DNA from: JBQLZO01 sp052168315
Lineage (GTDB): Bacteria; Planctomycetota; Phycisphaerae; Phycisphaerales; UBA1924
Length of the DNA stretch: 64,000 nt
Reading direction: 5' to 3'
NCBI GenBank assembly: GCA_052168315.1
Contig: JBQLZO010000097.1
Span: 65,778 to 129,777, forward strand
The notes below the pieces were generated by a model that did not search any database, was not told the origin of the DNA, and saw only the letters and a program-made list of their open reading frames with translations. Made by a program: the position numbers and the translations under genes. Shown here one piece after another: positions 26,856 through 36,144 of the stretch (positions within the stretch are counted from its first letter, which is position 1; each line of letters opens with the position of its first letter).

Positions 26856-27824
26856 ATGCCGCGATCACCCTCGTTCATCGTCGCAGCCATCGCTGCGGGC
26901 TGGGCCGCCGCCACCGCCTCAGCGCAGGTCTACGACTTCTCATTCACCCCCGCCGCCAGCGGGCTCGCCGGCACCGCCAACTTCGGCGCTTCCACCAGCG
27001 GCACCCTCATCGGAGACTGGGACGAGACCAACAACCCCGGTGGCACACGCACCAAGCCCGGGGCTTTCGGCCCGTTCGGATCACTCGAAAACCTCCCCGT
27101 CCCGGTGAGCCTCGGCACCGACATCGGCGGCAACATCAACACCCAGACCACCGGCGGTTTCCGCGCCAGCCTCGATACGGCCCTCGGTTCCATCCAGATC
27201 AGCGACTACTCTGCCGACTTCCTCTCTTCTGGACCCATCTCCCTCCCCGCGACCATCTCCCTGCTCTTCGACACATTCCGCACACGCAGTCCCGACTCGC
27301 TCTACATCGGCGGCTTCCCGCTCGAGATCCCGTTTGGCTCGCTCGACCTCACGACCCTCAGCGCGAACCAGAACGCCCCCGCCGCACTCGGCACACTCGA
27401 TCCGCTCGGGGGCAACGCCTACGCGTTCAACGCGATCGTCCCCGTCGAACTCAATGCTTCATTCTCCTTCCTTGGCGATCCGCTCACGCTCGACGCGATC
27501 CCCCTCGCCATCGCCATCACCGGCCAGCTGACGCTCGATGGTGATTCCGCATCGCTGAGCAGCCTCACCCCGATCGGCTTCGCGCAGTCCTTCGAACCTG
27601 GGACCGCCCTCCCCCAGTTCCCCCTCCCACTCCCGACCATCCTCCCGCCGGGCGGCACCGCCGGCCTGCTGTTCGACCTCACCCTCAACAACATCAGCGC
27701 GGAGCTCGACACCACCTTCGCCGCCAGCGCGACGGGCGTGCTCGTACCGTCGCCGGCGCCGGTGGCGATGTTCGGAGTCGCACTGATCGGCGCTTCCACC
27801 CGCCGACGCTCCCCGGTGCGCTGA
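26856..27824 (+). CDS. secreted protein with PEP-CTERM-like tail
   Basis: 322 residues. Seen: a signal peptide (PSFIVAAIAAGWAAATASAQ); a mature part rich in Thr, Ser, Gly and Pro with no Cys; and a C-terminal PSPAPVAMFGVALIGASTRRRSPVR, which is a Pro motif, hydrophobic stretch and Arg cluster, a weakened PEP-CTERM signal with a basic tail longer than usual. The mature part (FGASTSGTLIGDWDETNNPGG; ASLDTALGSIQISDY) looks beta-rich. ATG 26856 has GAGGAG 11-12 bases upstream. It stands alone, 175 bases after the oxidoreductase gene, and ends 28 bases before the convergent TetR gene. Function unknown. Confidence 0.83.
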   Translation: MPRSPSFIVAAIAAGWAAATASAQVYDFSFTPAASGLAGTANFGASTSGTLIGDWDETNNPGGTRTKPGAFGPFGSLENLPVPVSLGTDIGGNINTQTTGGFRASLDTALGSIQISDYSADFLSSGPISLPATISLLFDTFRTRSPDSLYIGGFPLEIPFGSLDLTTLSANQNAPAALGTLDPLGGNAYAFNAIVPVELNASFSFLGDPLTLDAIPLAIAITGQLTLDGDSASLSSLTPIGFAQSFEPGTALPQFPLPLPTILPPGGTAGLLFDLTLNNISAELDTTFAASATGVLVPSPAPVAMFGVALIGASTRRRSPVR

Positions 27825-27852
27825 GCCGGCGCGCACGCCTGCGTCCGGAGCG

Positions 27853-28611
27853 TTACCCGTGCTCGTGTCCGGGCGTCGCCCGAGGCTCCCCGCCGTCGGA
27901 CCGCCGGGAATCGGCATCCTGCGTCGCGTTCGGGTCCACCATCAGCGGCAGTTCCTTGCTGGTGAACGCCTGGCCCGCCTGCCACTTGGCCAGCATCGCA
28001 TCCTGAAGTTCCTTGGCCCGTGGGCCGAGCATCAATGCGATGATCACATCCCGAACCCGAACATTCCGCTCGTCCAGCGCGTGGTGTGGCATGTTCAGCG
28101 GCGCCAGCACGCCGAACCCCAGACCCAGGTGCAAAAGGGTCCAGGCGGTGATCTCCGGAGTAAACGCCTTGGAAACGAATCCGTCGTTCTGCGCCCGCCT
28201 GACCTCATCGGACATGAACGAATGCAGCCGCGCCACATGGCGCTGCAAGGCGGCAAGGATGTCCGGATCCTGAATTTCCATCATCGCCTGGATGATCACC
28301 CGGTAGATCCCCCGCCCTCGCGAGAGCACCGTCGGGTTCGCGCCGATCAGGCGGCGGAGCCGCTGGGCCCGATCTCGAGCCGAGCGCAAGGCTCGATCCC
28401 ATTCATCCAGCGTTCGCTCGGAGGTCCGATCGATCACCGCGATGAACAATTCCTTCTTGGATCGGAAGTGCCGATAAATAATCGGTTCTGTGACTCCTGC
28501 GGCCTTTGAGAGCTCCGCTGTGGTCGCGCCCGCGTACCCCTTCTCGGCGAAGAGATTGATCGCCGTGTTCAGCAACTGCTCACGGCGTTGGGCGGCGGGG
28601 AGTCGGGTCAT
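27853..28611 (-). CDS. TetR/AcrR family transcriptional regulator
   Basis: 252 residues. Seen: an N-terminal helix-turn-helix domain at about residues 8-55 (RREQLLNTAINLFAEKGYAGATTAELSKAAGVTEPIIYRHFRSKKELF), the classic TetR signature, followed by a helical ligand domain. ATG 28611 is chosen over an upstream in-frame ATG because the motif normally starts about 10 residues in. The C-terminus extends past the ligand domain with a polar tail (DADSRRSDGGEPRATPGHEHG). The target is not evident: neighbours are a surface protein (convergent) and yidD. It may be autoregulated. Confidence 0.93.
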   Translation of the reverse strand: MTRLPAAQRREQLLNTAINLFAEKGYAGATTAELSKAAGVTEPIIYRHFRSKKELFIAVIDRTSERTLDEWDRALRSARDRAQRLRRLIGANPTVLSRGRGIYRVIIQAMMEIQDPDILAALQRHVARLHSFMSDEVRRAQNDGFVSKAFTPEITAWTLLHLGLGFGVLAPLNMPHHALDERNVRVRDVIIALMLGPRAKELQDAMLAKWQAGQAFTSKELPLMVDPNATQDADSRRSDGGEPRATPGHEHG

Positions 28612-28802
28612 CGTGGCGCGTGCTCCGTGACTGTCCTGCAACAATGAGGCATGTACGTCCGCTGCAACGCCCGACGGGCGACTCCCGACCATGCGCCGGA
28701 GAAGCGATGACGGTTATCGGTAAATCTACACTAACTTCTGTGGGTGGCAACGGGAGACCCTCGGCCCGACGCCCGGAACCCCCAGACCGGTGGGGAATCG
28801 GG

Positions 28803-29174
28803 TCATTCCCCATTCGACTCCCTGCCCGCACTCCTCAATCCAGCCTCGTCCGTGGGGCGGCGACACTCTGGGAGCGGACACGGGTCGTAACCGGCCCTCC
28901 CACCAGGGCGGCACGACAGCAACCGACGGGCGATCAGCCAGACCGCGCGAGGCGGCGCGTGCCATCGACAGGCGTCCAACGCATACTGGCTGCAGGTCGG
29001 CACGAACCGGCAGTGCATCCCCATCACCGGCGAGAGCGTCAATCGGTAGATCCGGACGAGCCCAACCAATGGGAGGTTCAGGATCGTGAATCTGGATGGC
29101 TTCGGAGCATCGGGCGGCGCGGGGACAGGGATGATCCTGTTGGGGCCTGTCGATTGGTCCAAGTCATCGCTCAC
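28803..29174 (-). CDS. yidD: membrane protein insertion efficiency factor YidD
   Basis: 123 residues. Seen: the YidD core LVRIYRLTLSPVMGMHCRFVPTCSQYALDAC and AVWLIARRLLSCRPGGRAGYDPCP, with the conserved Cys residues. YidD is a small membrane-associated helper in the YidC insertion pathway and normally lies next to rnpA and yidC. Start GTG 29174 overlaps the rnpA stop by 4 bases (GTGA), so the two are translationally coupled. The protein has about 30 extra residues ahead of the core and a basic tail. No yidC gene follows within this window, where the next genes belong to other functions. Confidence 0.9.
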   Translation of the reverse strand: MSDDLDQSTGPNRIIPVPAPPDAPKPSRFTILNLPLVGLVRIYRLTLSPVMGMHCRFVPTCSQYALDACRWHAPPRAVWLIARRLLSCRPGGRAGYDPCPLPECRRPTDEAGLRSAGRESNGE

Positions 29175-29587
29175 TCGATCCCCTGCCCGGTCGTGGAGCC
29201 CGGGAGGGCGCCACCGGCCGATCGATCGCGCTTGGATCGCCAAGAGGCGGCCAGCCAATCCCAGGCCGACCCCAGCCAGTTCTGGTATCGGCCCACCGAT
29301 GCCGGATTGTGCGCCCGCACCGTCACGATCAGGTCAAATCCCGCGGGCATGTTCGGTCGGATCACGCGGAACGCCTCACGGACGCGTCGCTTGATCGCGT
29401 TCCGTACGACCGCGGGGCCGGCCCGGCGCCCGATCGAGAGACCGAGGCGAGCGTGCGGGAGCCCATTCGGACGCGCGTACACCGTGATAGGCCCACGCGT
29501 GGTCCGGACCCGATCGGCGAACACGCCTTGGTATTCGCGATCCCGCGACAGACGGTGTCGGCGACGGAAGTGAAGCGGCTCGGTCAC
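29171..29587 (-). CDS. rnpA: ribonuclease P protein component
   Basis: 138 residues. RnpA binds the catalytic RNA and helps 5' processing of tRNA precursors. Seen: FRRRHRLSRDREYQGVFADRVRTTRGP at the N-terminus and the RNR-like motif GRRAGPAVVRNAIKRRVREAFR. The C-terminal 40 residues extend beyond the usual end. GTG 29587 overlaps the stop of the upstream EEP gene (GTGA), so it is co-translated with that gene and with yidD. The usual upstream partner rpmH (ribosomal protein L34) is not adjacent, an unusual order. Confidence 0.93.
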   Translation of the reverse strand: MTEPLHFRRRHRLSRDREYQGVFADRVRTTRGPITVYARPNGLPHARLGLSIGRRAGPAVVRNAIKRRVREAFRVIRPNMPAGFDLIVTVRAHNPASVGRYQNWLGSAWDWLAASWRSKRDRSAGGALPGSTTGQGIE

Positions 29588-30837
29588 GGACGGATGCTAG
29601 CGTCCGTGGGGGCGACAGCGATGGAATCCGAATCAGCAAAGTCCAGCCCCACCACGATCGCGCGATGGTCGGACCCGAACGCCTCGAGCACCCGGGAGTT
29701 GCGGGGCTTCAGGCCCCCGTTCACAAAGGCGTGGTCGATCCGGAACCCGAGTGACTCGGGCACGAGCCGGGTGTGGGCGGGCCAAGTGTCGCCACGGAGC
29801 ACGCCGACGCTGGCGTGGACATCGCGCAGCCCAGCGCTGCGGATCTGAGCGTGCATCCGGCTGCGGGGCGTTGAATTGAAATCGCCCATCAGCAGGACCG
29901 GAACGGCGCTCGCATCCGCAAGCCGATCTTCGGCGATGGCGTCAACGAGCCCCCGGACCTGCAGGCCCTGCGCGGCCGTGTTCGTGGGACCCATCGGGGA
30001 GATGAGATGGATGTTCTGAATGAGCACCCTCCGCCCGTGAACATCGAGCCGGACACGGAGTTGGAGGTCGGAGGCATCGCGGAACGGGTGGGTTCCGGGA
30101 TCGTGGTCCGGGGCGACAAATCGCACCGACTCCGGTTCGTCGACGAGCGGGAATCGCGACATGACGCACTGCCCGTAGAGCGGACCCTGGTCGAGGTGTG
30201 CGAAGTGCGGATGCGAGTCGATTAGGAGTTCGTGGATCCTGCGTGCGGTCGAGCGAGACGCTTCTTGCAGGAGCACCACATCTGCATCGTGTCGCTTCAC
30301 GGCCTCCGCCAGCGGCGCGATCTCCCCGTTGCCGCGAAAGGTGTTGTGTGAGAGCACGATCAAGTCCGGTCGCTCGGGCTTGGATTGGCCCGCGGACGCC
30401 GCCGGGACCACAACGCCGGCGCGGCCGCGTGTCGCGCCATCGCCGATCGTCCGTGCGATCCACCATGACTCAGGGCCAAGAGCGAACAAGGCCACCGGCG
30501 CGAGCACGAACACCGAAAGGCGCCACTGCCGCAGCGCCAACGCCACTCCGACCAACCCGAGCACGCCAAGGCCGATCTGGAACGAGAGCGTCCGAATGGC
30601 AAAGGCCACGAAGTGCGCGCCCTCCAGCGCGAGCCCGCCGCGCGCGCTCATTCCGGGCCAAACCCACGCTGCGCTGATGGTCACGACGAGCCCGAATGCC
30701 AAGAGCCACATCGTCGTGCGCGCCCAGCGCAACAGTTCACCCATCCCCTTTCGAGCCCACGCCCAGTGAGCGTACGGGTGGGGCGTGCTGTCCGGGCAGG
30801 GGGAAGGCGGCGGCGTCTGGAGTTGTGTGCGGTTCAT
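29584..30837 (-). CDS. endonuclease/exonuclease/phosphatase family membrane protein
   Basis: 417 residues. Seen: an N-terminal part with 3-4 membrane helices (TTMWLLAFGLVVTISAAWVW; LSFQIGLGVLGLVGVALAL; LSVFVLAPVALFALGPE), then an EEP domain with LIVLSHNTFRGNGE, DVVLLQEASRST, LLMGDFNST, GFRIDHAFV and FGSDHRAIVVGL, in correct order with the catalytic Glu, Asp, Asn and His. Proteins of this build are secreted-side nucleases or phosphodiesterases with unknown substrate. ATG 30837 is used; the upstream frame extension has no membrane or family character. It forms an overlapping operon with rnpA and yidD. It follows the ClC gene by 67 bases. Confidence 0.88.
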   Translation of the reverse strand: MNRTQLQTPPPSPCPDSTPHPYAHWAWARKGMGELLRWARTTMWLLAFGLVVTISAAWVWPGMSARGGLALEGAHFVAFAIRTLSFQIGLGVLGLVGVALALRQWRLSVFVLAPVALFALGPESWWIARTIGDGATRGRAGVVVPAASAGQSKPERPDLIVLSHNTFRGNGEIAPLAEAVKRHDADVVLLQEASRSTARRIHELLIDSHPHFAHLDQGPLYGQCVMSRFPLVDEPESVRFVAPDHDPGTHPFRDASDLQLRVRLDVHGRRVLIQNIHLISPMGPTNTAAQGLQVRGLVDAIAEDRLADASAVPVLLMGDFNSTPRSRMHAQIRSAGLRDVHASVGVLRGDTWPAHTRLVPESLGFRIDHAFVNGGLKPRNSRVLEAFGSDHRAIVVGLDFADSDSIAVAPTDASIRP

Positions 30838-30904
30838 CCGGCCCGTCCTACGCCTTTCGGTCGGGCCAGGTTCGCACCCGGCCGGACCGAACATCGGCAG
30901 GGCG

Positions 30905-32818
30905 TCAAGACGAAGCCAGCGCTTCCTGGTACCGGCGCATGAGCCGCTCACGGGTGATCAGTCCGATCACCCGACCGGCCCCCGTCGGGTCGGGCTCGAT
31001 CATGGCCAGCGACGCGACATCGTGCTTTGAGAACTTTTCCAGCACGATGTCCAGCCCTTCTTCAGGGTGGACCGTGGGCAGGTCGGACCGCAGGAGTTCT
31101 TCCACGAGCAGGTATGGGATCGCCTCCCGCTCGATCAGCGCGGTCCGGAGGTCTTGAGCGGTGACCAGCCCGAGGTATCTGCCCTCATCCGACACCACGA
31201 CGAAGTCGACGATCCGGTACGCATCGCGAAGCTCGAGCAGCTTCGACAGCGGCTCTTGCGGCCTGACGGACACATGGGGCACGGGGTTGATGTCGCGCGC
31301 GGTGAGCCGGCGCAGCAGCGTGAGGTCCGCCGCGGTGCCCACGAGCACGCCTCGTCTCCGGAGCTTGAGCGAATAGATCGAATCCCTCATGAGCAACTGA
31401 GCAACCAGCGTCGCGATGACCGCCGCCAGCATGATGGGAAGCAGTACAAAGACATTGCGGGTGAGTTCGAAGAGGATGAGGATCGCCGTGAGCGGCGCGT
31501 GTGTGGTGCCGGCCACCACCGCGGCCATGCCCACCAGCGCGTAGGCGGCTGGCGAGCCGCCGGGGGGGATGAGACCTATGCGTTCGAGCGCCACTCCGAC
31601 AAGCGCGCCCGTGGTCGCGCCGAGGAACAGCGACGGCGCGAATACGCCGCCCGATCCACCGGACCCGAGCGTCAGGCAGGTGCCGATCGCCTTGAACGCG
31701 ACCAGCAGCGCCAGCATGAACAGCGTTGTGGACACGAAGATCCCAGCCGCATGGTGCTCTTCGAGCAGCTTCGCGTGCGCCTCGACCAGTTCGGGAGAGT
31801 GAGGCGACGCGACGGCCGCCAGCTCGCCCGCATCGTGCGGGAGGAACGAGAGCGGATCCAGCAGCGATGTGATGGTCGCGTACCCGTTGCCGAAGAAATT
31901 CGGAACGCGTGAGCTCGCATCTCCCGCCGGGGCGAGCAGCAGGAACACGATCCCGAGCGTGCCGAGCAGCAGCGCGCCGGTGATCGGCTTCACGATCGGG
32001 TGAATCCGGATCCGCTCGTACAGGTCTTCGGAGAAGTACAACATCCTGATGAATCCGACCGCGACCACGCCGCACACCAGGCCGAGCACGATGTAGAGAG
32101 GGAGTTCGGGGAAGGTGAACTGGAGGGCACCGAGATCGGCCGAGACGGCAAAGATCGCCTGGTTCTTCCCGAGCACGGCCTGGGTGGTCGCGGTGGAGAA
32201 CACCGAGGCGACGATGATCGGCGTGAAGGTCTTGAGCGAGAAGTCGCGCAGCAGGATCTCGAGCACGAAGAAGACTCCCGCGATCGGCGCGTTGAACACC
32301 GACGCGATCCCTGCGGCCGCGCCGCATCCAAGCAGCGTTGCGACCTGCTCTCGCGGGATATTCAGCCACTGGGCGATGCCCGAGCCGATCGCCGAACCGA
32401 TCTGGACGATGGGGCCCTCGGCGCCCGCCGACCCACCTGATCCGATGGTGCACACGGATGCGATCGACTTCACGAACGCCACCCGGGGGCGGATCCGCCC
32501 CTTCTTGCGGTACAGCGCATCCATGACCTCGGGCACCCCGTGCCCACGGGCCTCGGGCGCGAAGAAGTGCACGAGCAGCCCAGTGCACAGCGCCCCGACC
32601 ATCGGGATCAGCGGGAGCGCCCAGAGCGGAAGGTCGCGCTGAAACGCGAATCCCTGGTGCTCCGTCCAGTCCAGCAGCCACTTGAACCCGATGGCGCCGT
32701 ACGCCGTGATCACACCGATCCCCGCCCCGAGCGCGACGAGGTACCAGTCACGGCGCAGCCCGAGACGCCGGCCGGCGGCAAGGGCTGCGATCCAGATGGC
32801 GCGGAAACGATGGATCAC
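30905..32818 (-). CDS. ClC family chloride channel/antiporter with CBS domains
   Basis: 637 residues. Seen: about ten membrane helices; ClC selectivity motifs GSGGSAGAEGPIVQIGSAIG (the gating Glu of GxEGP is present) and GSGGSGGVFAPSLFLGATTG; and a cytoplasmic C-terminus with two CBS domains (PVPHVSVRPQEPLSKLLELRDAYRI; LPTVHPEEGLDIVLEKFSKHDV). The gating Glu suggests a Cl-/H+ exchanger; CBS pairs often sense adenine nucleotides. Start ATG 32818 gives a normal N-terminus (MIHRFRAIWIAALAAGRRLGL). Located directly upstream of the EEP-rnpA-yidD operon on the same strand. Confidence 0.94.
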   Translation of the reverse strand: MIHRFRAIWIAALAAGRRLGLRRDWYLVALGAGIGVITAYGAIGFKWLLDWTEHQGFAFQRDLPLWALPLIPMVGALCTGLLVHFFAPEARGHGVPEVMDALYRKKGRIRPRVAFVKSIASVCTIGSGGSAGAEGPIVQIGSAIGSGIAQWLNIPREQVATLLGCGAAAGIASVFNAPIAGVFFVLEILLRDFSLKTFTPIIVASVFSTATTQAVLGKNQAIFAVSADLGALQFTFPELPLYIVLGLVCGVVAVGFIRMLYFSEDLYERIRIHPIVKPITGALLLGTLGIVFLLLAPAGDASSRVPNFFGNGYATITSLLDPLSFLPHDAGELAAVASPHSPELVEAHAKLLEEHHAAGIFVSTTLFMLALLVAFKAIGTCLTLGSGGSGGVFAPSLFLGATTGALVGVALERIGLIPPGGSPAAYALVGMAAVVAGTTHAPLTAILILFELTRNVFVLLPIMLAAVIATLVAQLLMRDSIYSLKLRRRGVLVGTAADLTLLRRLTARDINPVPHVSVRPQEPLSKLLELRDAYRIVDFVVVSDEGRYLGLVTAQDLRTALIEREAIPYLLVEELLRSDLPTVHPEEGLDIVLEKFSKHDVASLAMIEPDPTGAGRVIGLITRERLMRRYQEALASS

Positions 32819-32915
32819 GGGGGCGATGGTACCCCACGCTCAGGGCCCCGCTTGGACGCCCGGCGACATTCTCCGTGCGAGCCGGGGCATCCATCGTGGA
32901 GCGAGTGCGGGCGGC

Positions 32916-34619
32916 CTACGGGGTGCGGCCCGCTGCGCCATAGCCCCCACCCGCTCTGTCCGGAGAACTCGCGCCCGGAGACGGACGCATCGGGCGTGTC
33001 GACTCTGCCGGCACGGGCTCCCGGGAGAGCATCGAATCCAGCATCGTTCCGATCAGCGCGGTGACCTGCGCATCGGCCGAGCCTCCCGATCCGCCTGCGC
33101 CCACCCCGGCACTCCCATCCGGGGCGGGCTGCGAAGTGACCATCACCCGCGGGGTGATGTTGATCCCGGATTCGCCGACGATCCGCATCAGTTCCATCAG
33201 GGCCGCGTTCGCGGGGCCGATCTGCGTTGCGATCATCCGGTACGCCTCGGCCTCGGCCTCGGCCTTGATCAGCGTCGCTTCCGCCTCAGCGCCCGCCTCG
33301 ATCACCCGCCGCTGCTTCTGCTCCTGGGCGATCTTCACCTCGTACGTCGCGGTCGCGAGCCGGCGCTCCTCCTCGGCCTCCTGCTCCGTTCGAGTCAATT
33401 CCTTCTTCTGCTCCGCCGCCCGCTGCTGCTCTCGGAAGGTCTCCTGCTCCTGGAGCGCGATCTCACGGTCCGTCTGCGTCTTCAGCAGCGCCTGCCACCG
33501 CTCCGAGTCGTCGCCAAGGTCGTTGATCCGCACCGCCGAGATTGTCACGCCGTACTGCCGCATCTCCTTCGCGAGCATCTCCGTCGAGCGGACCTCCTGC
33601 TGCGAGCGCTGCTGAACATAGTCCAGCGCCTTCACATCCTGCGCGTTGTTCCGGAAGATCGCACGGACCGCCGATTGCAGGATGTCCCGGAGGCCTTCGC
33701 GGTCGTCCCGGAGCCGCGCCACGACGATCGGCGCATCGTCCGGCTCGATCTTGTACACCACACGCACATCCACCGGGAACTCGAATCCGTCGGAGGTCCG
33801 CTCGGTGATCTCCCGCTCCATGCCATCGCCGGAACGCGACTTTGTGAACTCGATGATGGACTCCTTCGTGGAGATCAGCGTCACCTCGTACGCGTTCGTG
33901 TTCAGGTAATACTCGCCCGGATTCAATGGAGTCCGCCTGATCCCGCGTTCTCCCTGGTTCACGAGCCGCTCGGAGCCAGCTTCCACAGCGCCGGCAGCGC
34001 CCGGCGTCGCGCCGACTCCGATGTTGGACTTGATCACGCCCACGGTCGCCTGCGGCACATTCGTGACCTCGACCTCCTGCACCTGGAATAGTCGTGGATT
34101 GATGCGCCACTTGCCGGGTGTGAGCACCGACGCCTGCGGGCCCTTGTAACCGCCGCCCATGCCCAGGAAGTAGGTCGCGTCGAGCATCCGCCCCCGCAGT
34201 TCGTCGTCCCATTCGGGCGCGTACACCTGTCCGTCGCGCAGCGGCTGCCCATCAAGGGCTGTCAGCAGCCCGACCTTGCCCTTCTCGATCGTCAGCACGG
34301 GCGCCGACTCGATGTCAAAAATCCCGGGCCAATACCCGAAGTGCCACCCCGGTGCGAGGATCTCAGCCTGCGGGCCCATCTCGCCCTCGGTCGCGATGAT
34401 CTTGCCTGGTGGGAGGGATGGGCCGAACGCGTTGCGGATCACCACGCCAACGCTCTGCTCGCCCACATAACGCACAGACGAGAGCGCGACCCCGAGCCCC
34501 AGAGCCAGCAGCGCGCACACGACGAGCGCAATGCGAAAATCCTGGCGTCCCGTCCGCGGGATCGCTGTCGCGATCAGGCCCGCGACGAGCAGTCCGAGAA
34601 GCACCGAGATCCATCCCAT
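32916..34619 (-). CDS. SPFH/band 7 domain membrane protein
   Basis: 567 residues. Seen: two N-terminal membrane helices (WISVLLGLLVAGLIATAIP; IALVVCALLALGLGVALSS), an SPFH-like beta-rich part (NAFGPSLPPGKIIA; VEVTNVPQATVGVIKSNIG; DGFEFPVDVRVVYKIEPDD), a long coiled coil rich in Glu, Gln and Arg (EIALQEQETFREQQRAAEQK through IEAGAEAEATLIKAEAEAEA), and a Gly/Ser-rich tail. Such stomatin/flotillin relatives assemble membrane scaffolds. An insertion between the first SPFH strands (TATYFLGMGGGYKGPQ) is longer than in flotillin. ATG 34619 is preceded by GGAGG at 7 bases and restores the hydrophobic start; 46 upstream residues are not used. Divergent gene organisation separates it from GAPDH by 213 bases. 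Confidence 0.9.
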   Translation of the reverse strand: MGWISVLLGLLVAGLIATAIPRTGRQDFRIALVVCALLALGLGVALSSVRYVGEQSVGVVIRNAFGPSLPPGKIIATEGEMGPQAEILAPGWHFGYWPGIFDIESAPVLTIEKGKVGLLTALDGQPLRDGQVYAPEWDDELRGRMLDATYFLGMGGGYKGPQASVLTPGKWRINPRLFQVQEVEVTNVPQATVGVIKSNIGVGATPGAAGAVEAGSERLVNQGERGIRRTPLNPGEYYLNTNAYEVTLISTKESIIEFTKSRSGDGMEREITERTSDGFEFPVDVRVVYKIEPDDAPIVVARLRDDREGLRDILQSAVRAIFRNNAQDVKALDYVQQRSQQEVRSTEMLAKEMRQYGVTISAVRINDLGDDSERWQALLKTQTDREIALQEQETFREQQRAAEQKKELTRTEQEAEEERRLATATYEVKIAQEQKQRRVIEAGAEAEATLIKAEAEAEAYRMIATQIGPANAALMELMRIVGESGINITPRVMVTSQPAPDGSAGVGAGGSGGSADAQVTALIGTMLDSMLSREPVPAESTRPMRPSPGASSPDRAGGGYGAAGRTP

Positions 34620-34832
34620 TCGGATACCTCCATCGAGTTCGGCTCGACTGCCTCCGCAAACCAGGGCTGCGCAGCCATACCCCATCAACACACAGGCAAT
34701 TCTACGCGATTCCGCACCCGGGGTGCACTGAATGCACTGCTCTGACATCGAGCGCACCGCACTCCGACGAGCAACACTGAAAGCAATCCGCCAGCGGTTG
34801 TTCGGAAAGCCGGGAGCGCCCTTCCGAGGTGA

Positions 34833-35852
34833 TTACTTCACCCCATCCTTCTCGCCCACCATCTTGATCATGTCCACGCACCGTGAGGCGTACCCCCACT
34901 CGTTGTCGTACCACGAGACGATCTTGAAGAAGTTCGCGTTCAGCTCGATTCCCGCCTTTGAGTCGTAGATCGAGGATGCGGGATGGGTGATGAAGTCCGA
35001 CGAGACGACCTCTTCGTCTGTGTACTCCAGCACGCCGCGCATCGGTCCCTCGGCCGCCGCGCGCATCGCCGCGTTGATGTCCGCGAGCGAAGTCGGCTTC
35101 TCGGTCTTGAAGGTCAGGTCCACCGCCGACACATCCACGGTCGGCACCCGGAACGCCATGCCGGTCAGCCGGCCCTTCAGGGCCGGGATGCACAGCGTGA
35201 CGGCCTTGGCCGCACCCGTGCTCGCCGGGATGATGTTCGCGTACGCGTTCCGCCCGCCGCGCCAGTCCTTCTTCGAAGGGCCATCCTGTGTCGGCTGGGT
35301 GGCCGTCGCGGCGTGAACCGTGGTCATCAGTCCCTCGGCGAGCCCGAACTCGTCGTTGATCACTTTCGCAACCGGGGCGAGGCAGTTGGTCGTGCAGGAT
35401 GCGTTGGAGACCACCGTGTGCTTCGCGGGGTCGTACACCTCGTGGTTGACCTTGTAGCAGATCGTCGGGACTTCGTCGGGAGTCTTTGTCGGGGCGGAGA
35501 TCAAAACTCGCTTCGCGCCGCCAGCGATGTGCTTGGACGCGTCGGCCGCGGCGGTGAACAGCCCAGTCGACTCGAGCACATACTCCACCCCCAGTTCACC
35601 CCACGGGATCGCCCCCGGGTCGCGCTCGGAGAAGCACTTGGTCGTTTTGCCGTCCACGGTGAACGATCCCTCGCTGGCGACCACCGAACGGTTCAGCCGA
35701 CCGTGGGCCGTGTCGTACTTCAGCAGGTACGCGAGGTTGTCTGACGGAACGAGGTCGTTGACCGCAGTGATTTCCAACCCCTGCTCGAGCCCCGCCCGAT
35801 AGAACAACCGTCCAATGCGACCGAACCCATTGATGCCCACGCGAATCGCCAT
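34833..35852 (-). CDS. gap: type I glyceraldehyde-3-phosphate dehydrogenase
   Basis: 339 residues, the usual length. Oxidises glyceraldehyde 3-phosphate to 1,3-bisphosphoglycerate with NAD+ in glycolysis, and the reverse in gluconeogenesis. Seen: GINGFGRIGR nucleotide fold, the catalytic SNASCTTNCLAP with Cys and the later His region (HAATATQPTQDGPSKKDWRGGR), NIIPASTGAAKAV, SWYDNEWGYASR. ATG 35852 has AAAGGA upstream; a 141-codon open extension to 36275 overlaps the divergent gene's start and is Arg-rich shadow. Single gene between the SPFH gene and the divergent membrane protein. Confidence 0.96.
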   Translation of the reverse strand: MAIRVGINGFGRIGRLFYRAGLEQGLEITAVNDLVPSDNLAYLLKYDTAHGRLNRSVVASEGSFTVDGKTTKCFSERDPGAIPWGELGVEYVLESTGLFTAAADASKHIAGGAKRVLISAPTKTPDEVPTICYKVNHEVYDPAKHTVVSNASCTTNCLAPVAKVINDEFGLAEGLMTTVHAATATQPTQDGPSKKDWRGGRNAYANIIPASTGAAKAVTLCIPALKGRLTGMAFRVPTVDVSAVDLTFKTEKPTSLADINAAMRAAAEGPMRGVLEYTDEEVVSSDFITHPASSIYDSKAGIELNANFFKIVSWYDNEWGYASRCVDMIKMVGEKDGVK

Positions 35853-36144
35853 CGTCGGCGTCCTTTCTTGCTGACTCTCCGGGCGGGACGACTGACGCCG
35901 CCCATCCGTCGGTTTGGATTGCCAGCGCCGGTCCTCCGGCGCACCGGCACGACCCCGATCTGGGGCACGCCGATCGGCGATGCTATGGGGCCCGCCTCGA
36001 TCGGTCACCCCCGGCTCCGGGCGGGCGGGCAAACCGGACCACGCCCCGGCCCACGCCAACCTGCCTGCGACGCGGCCGCGACGCTTCAGCCACCCGCCCA
36101 TCGGGCCGATCCACCCATGTCCGGTCCAGAGCGGAGGATACGGC

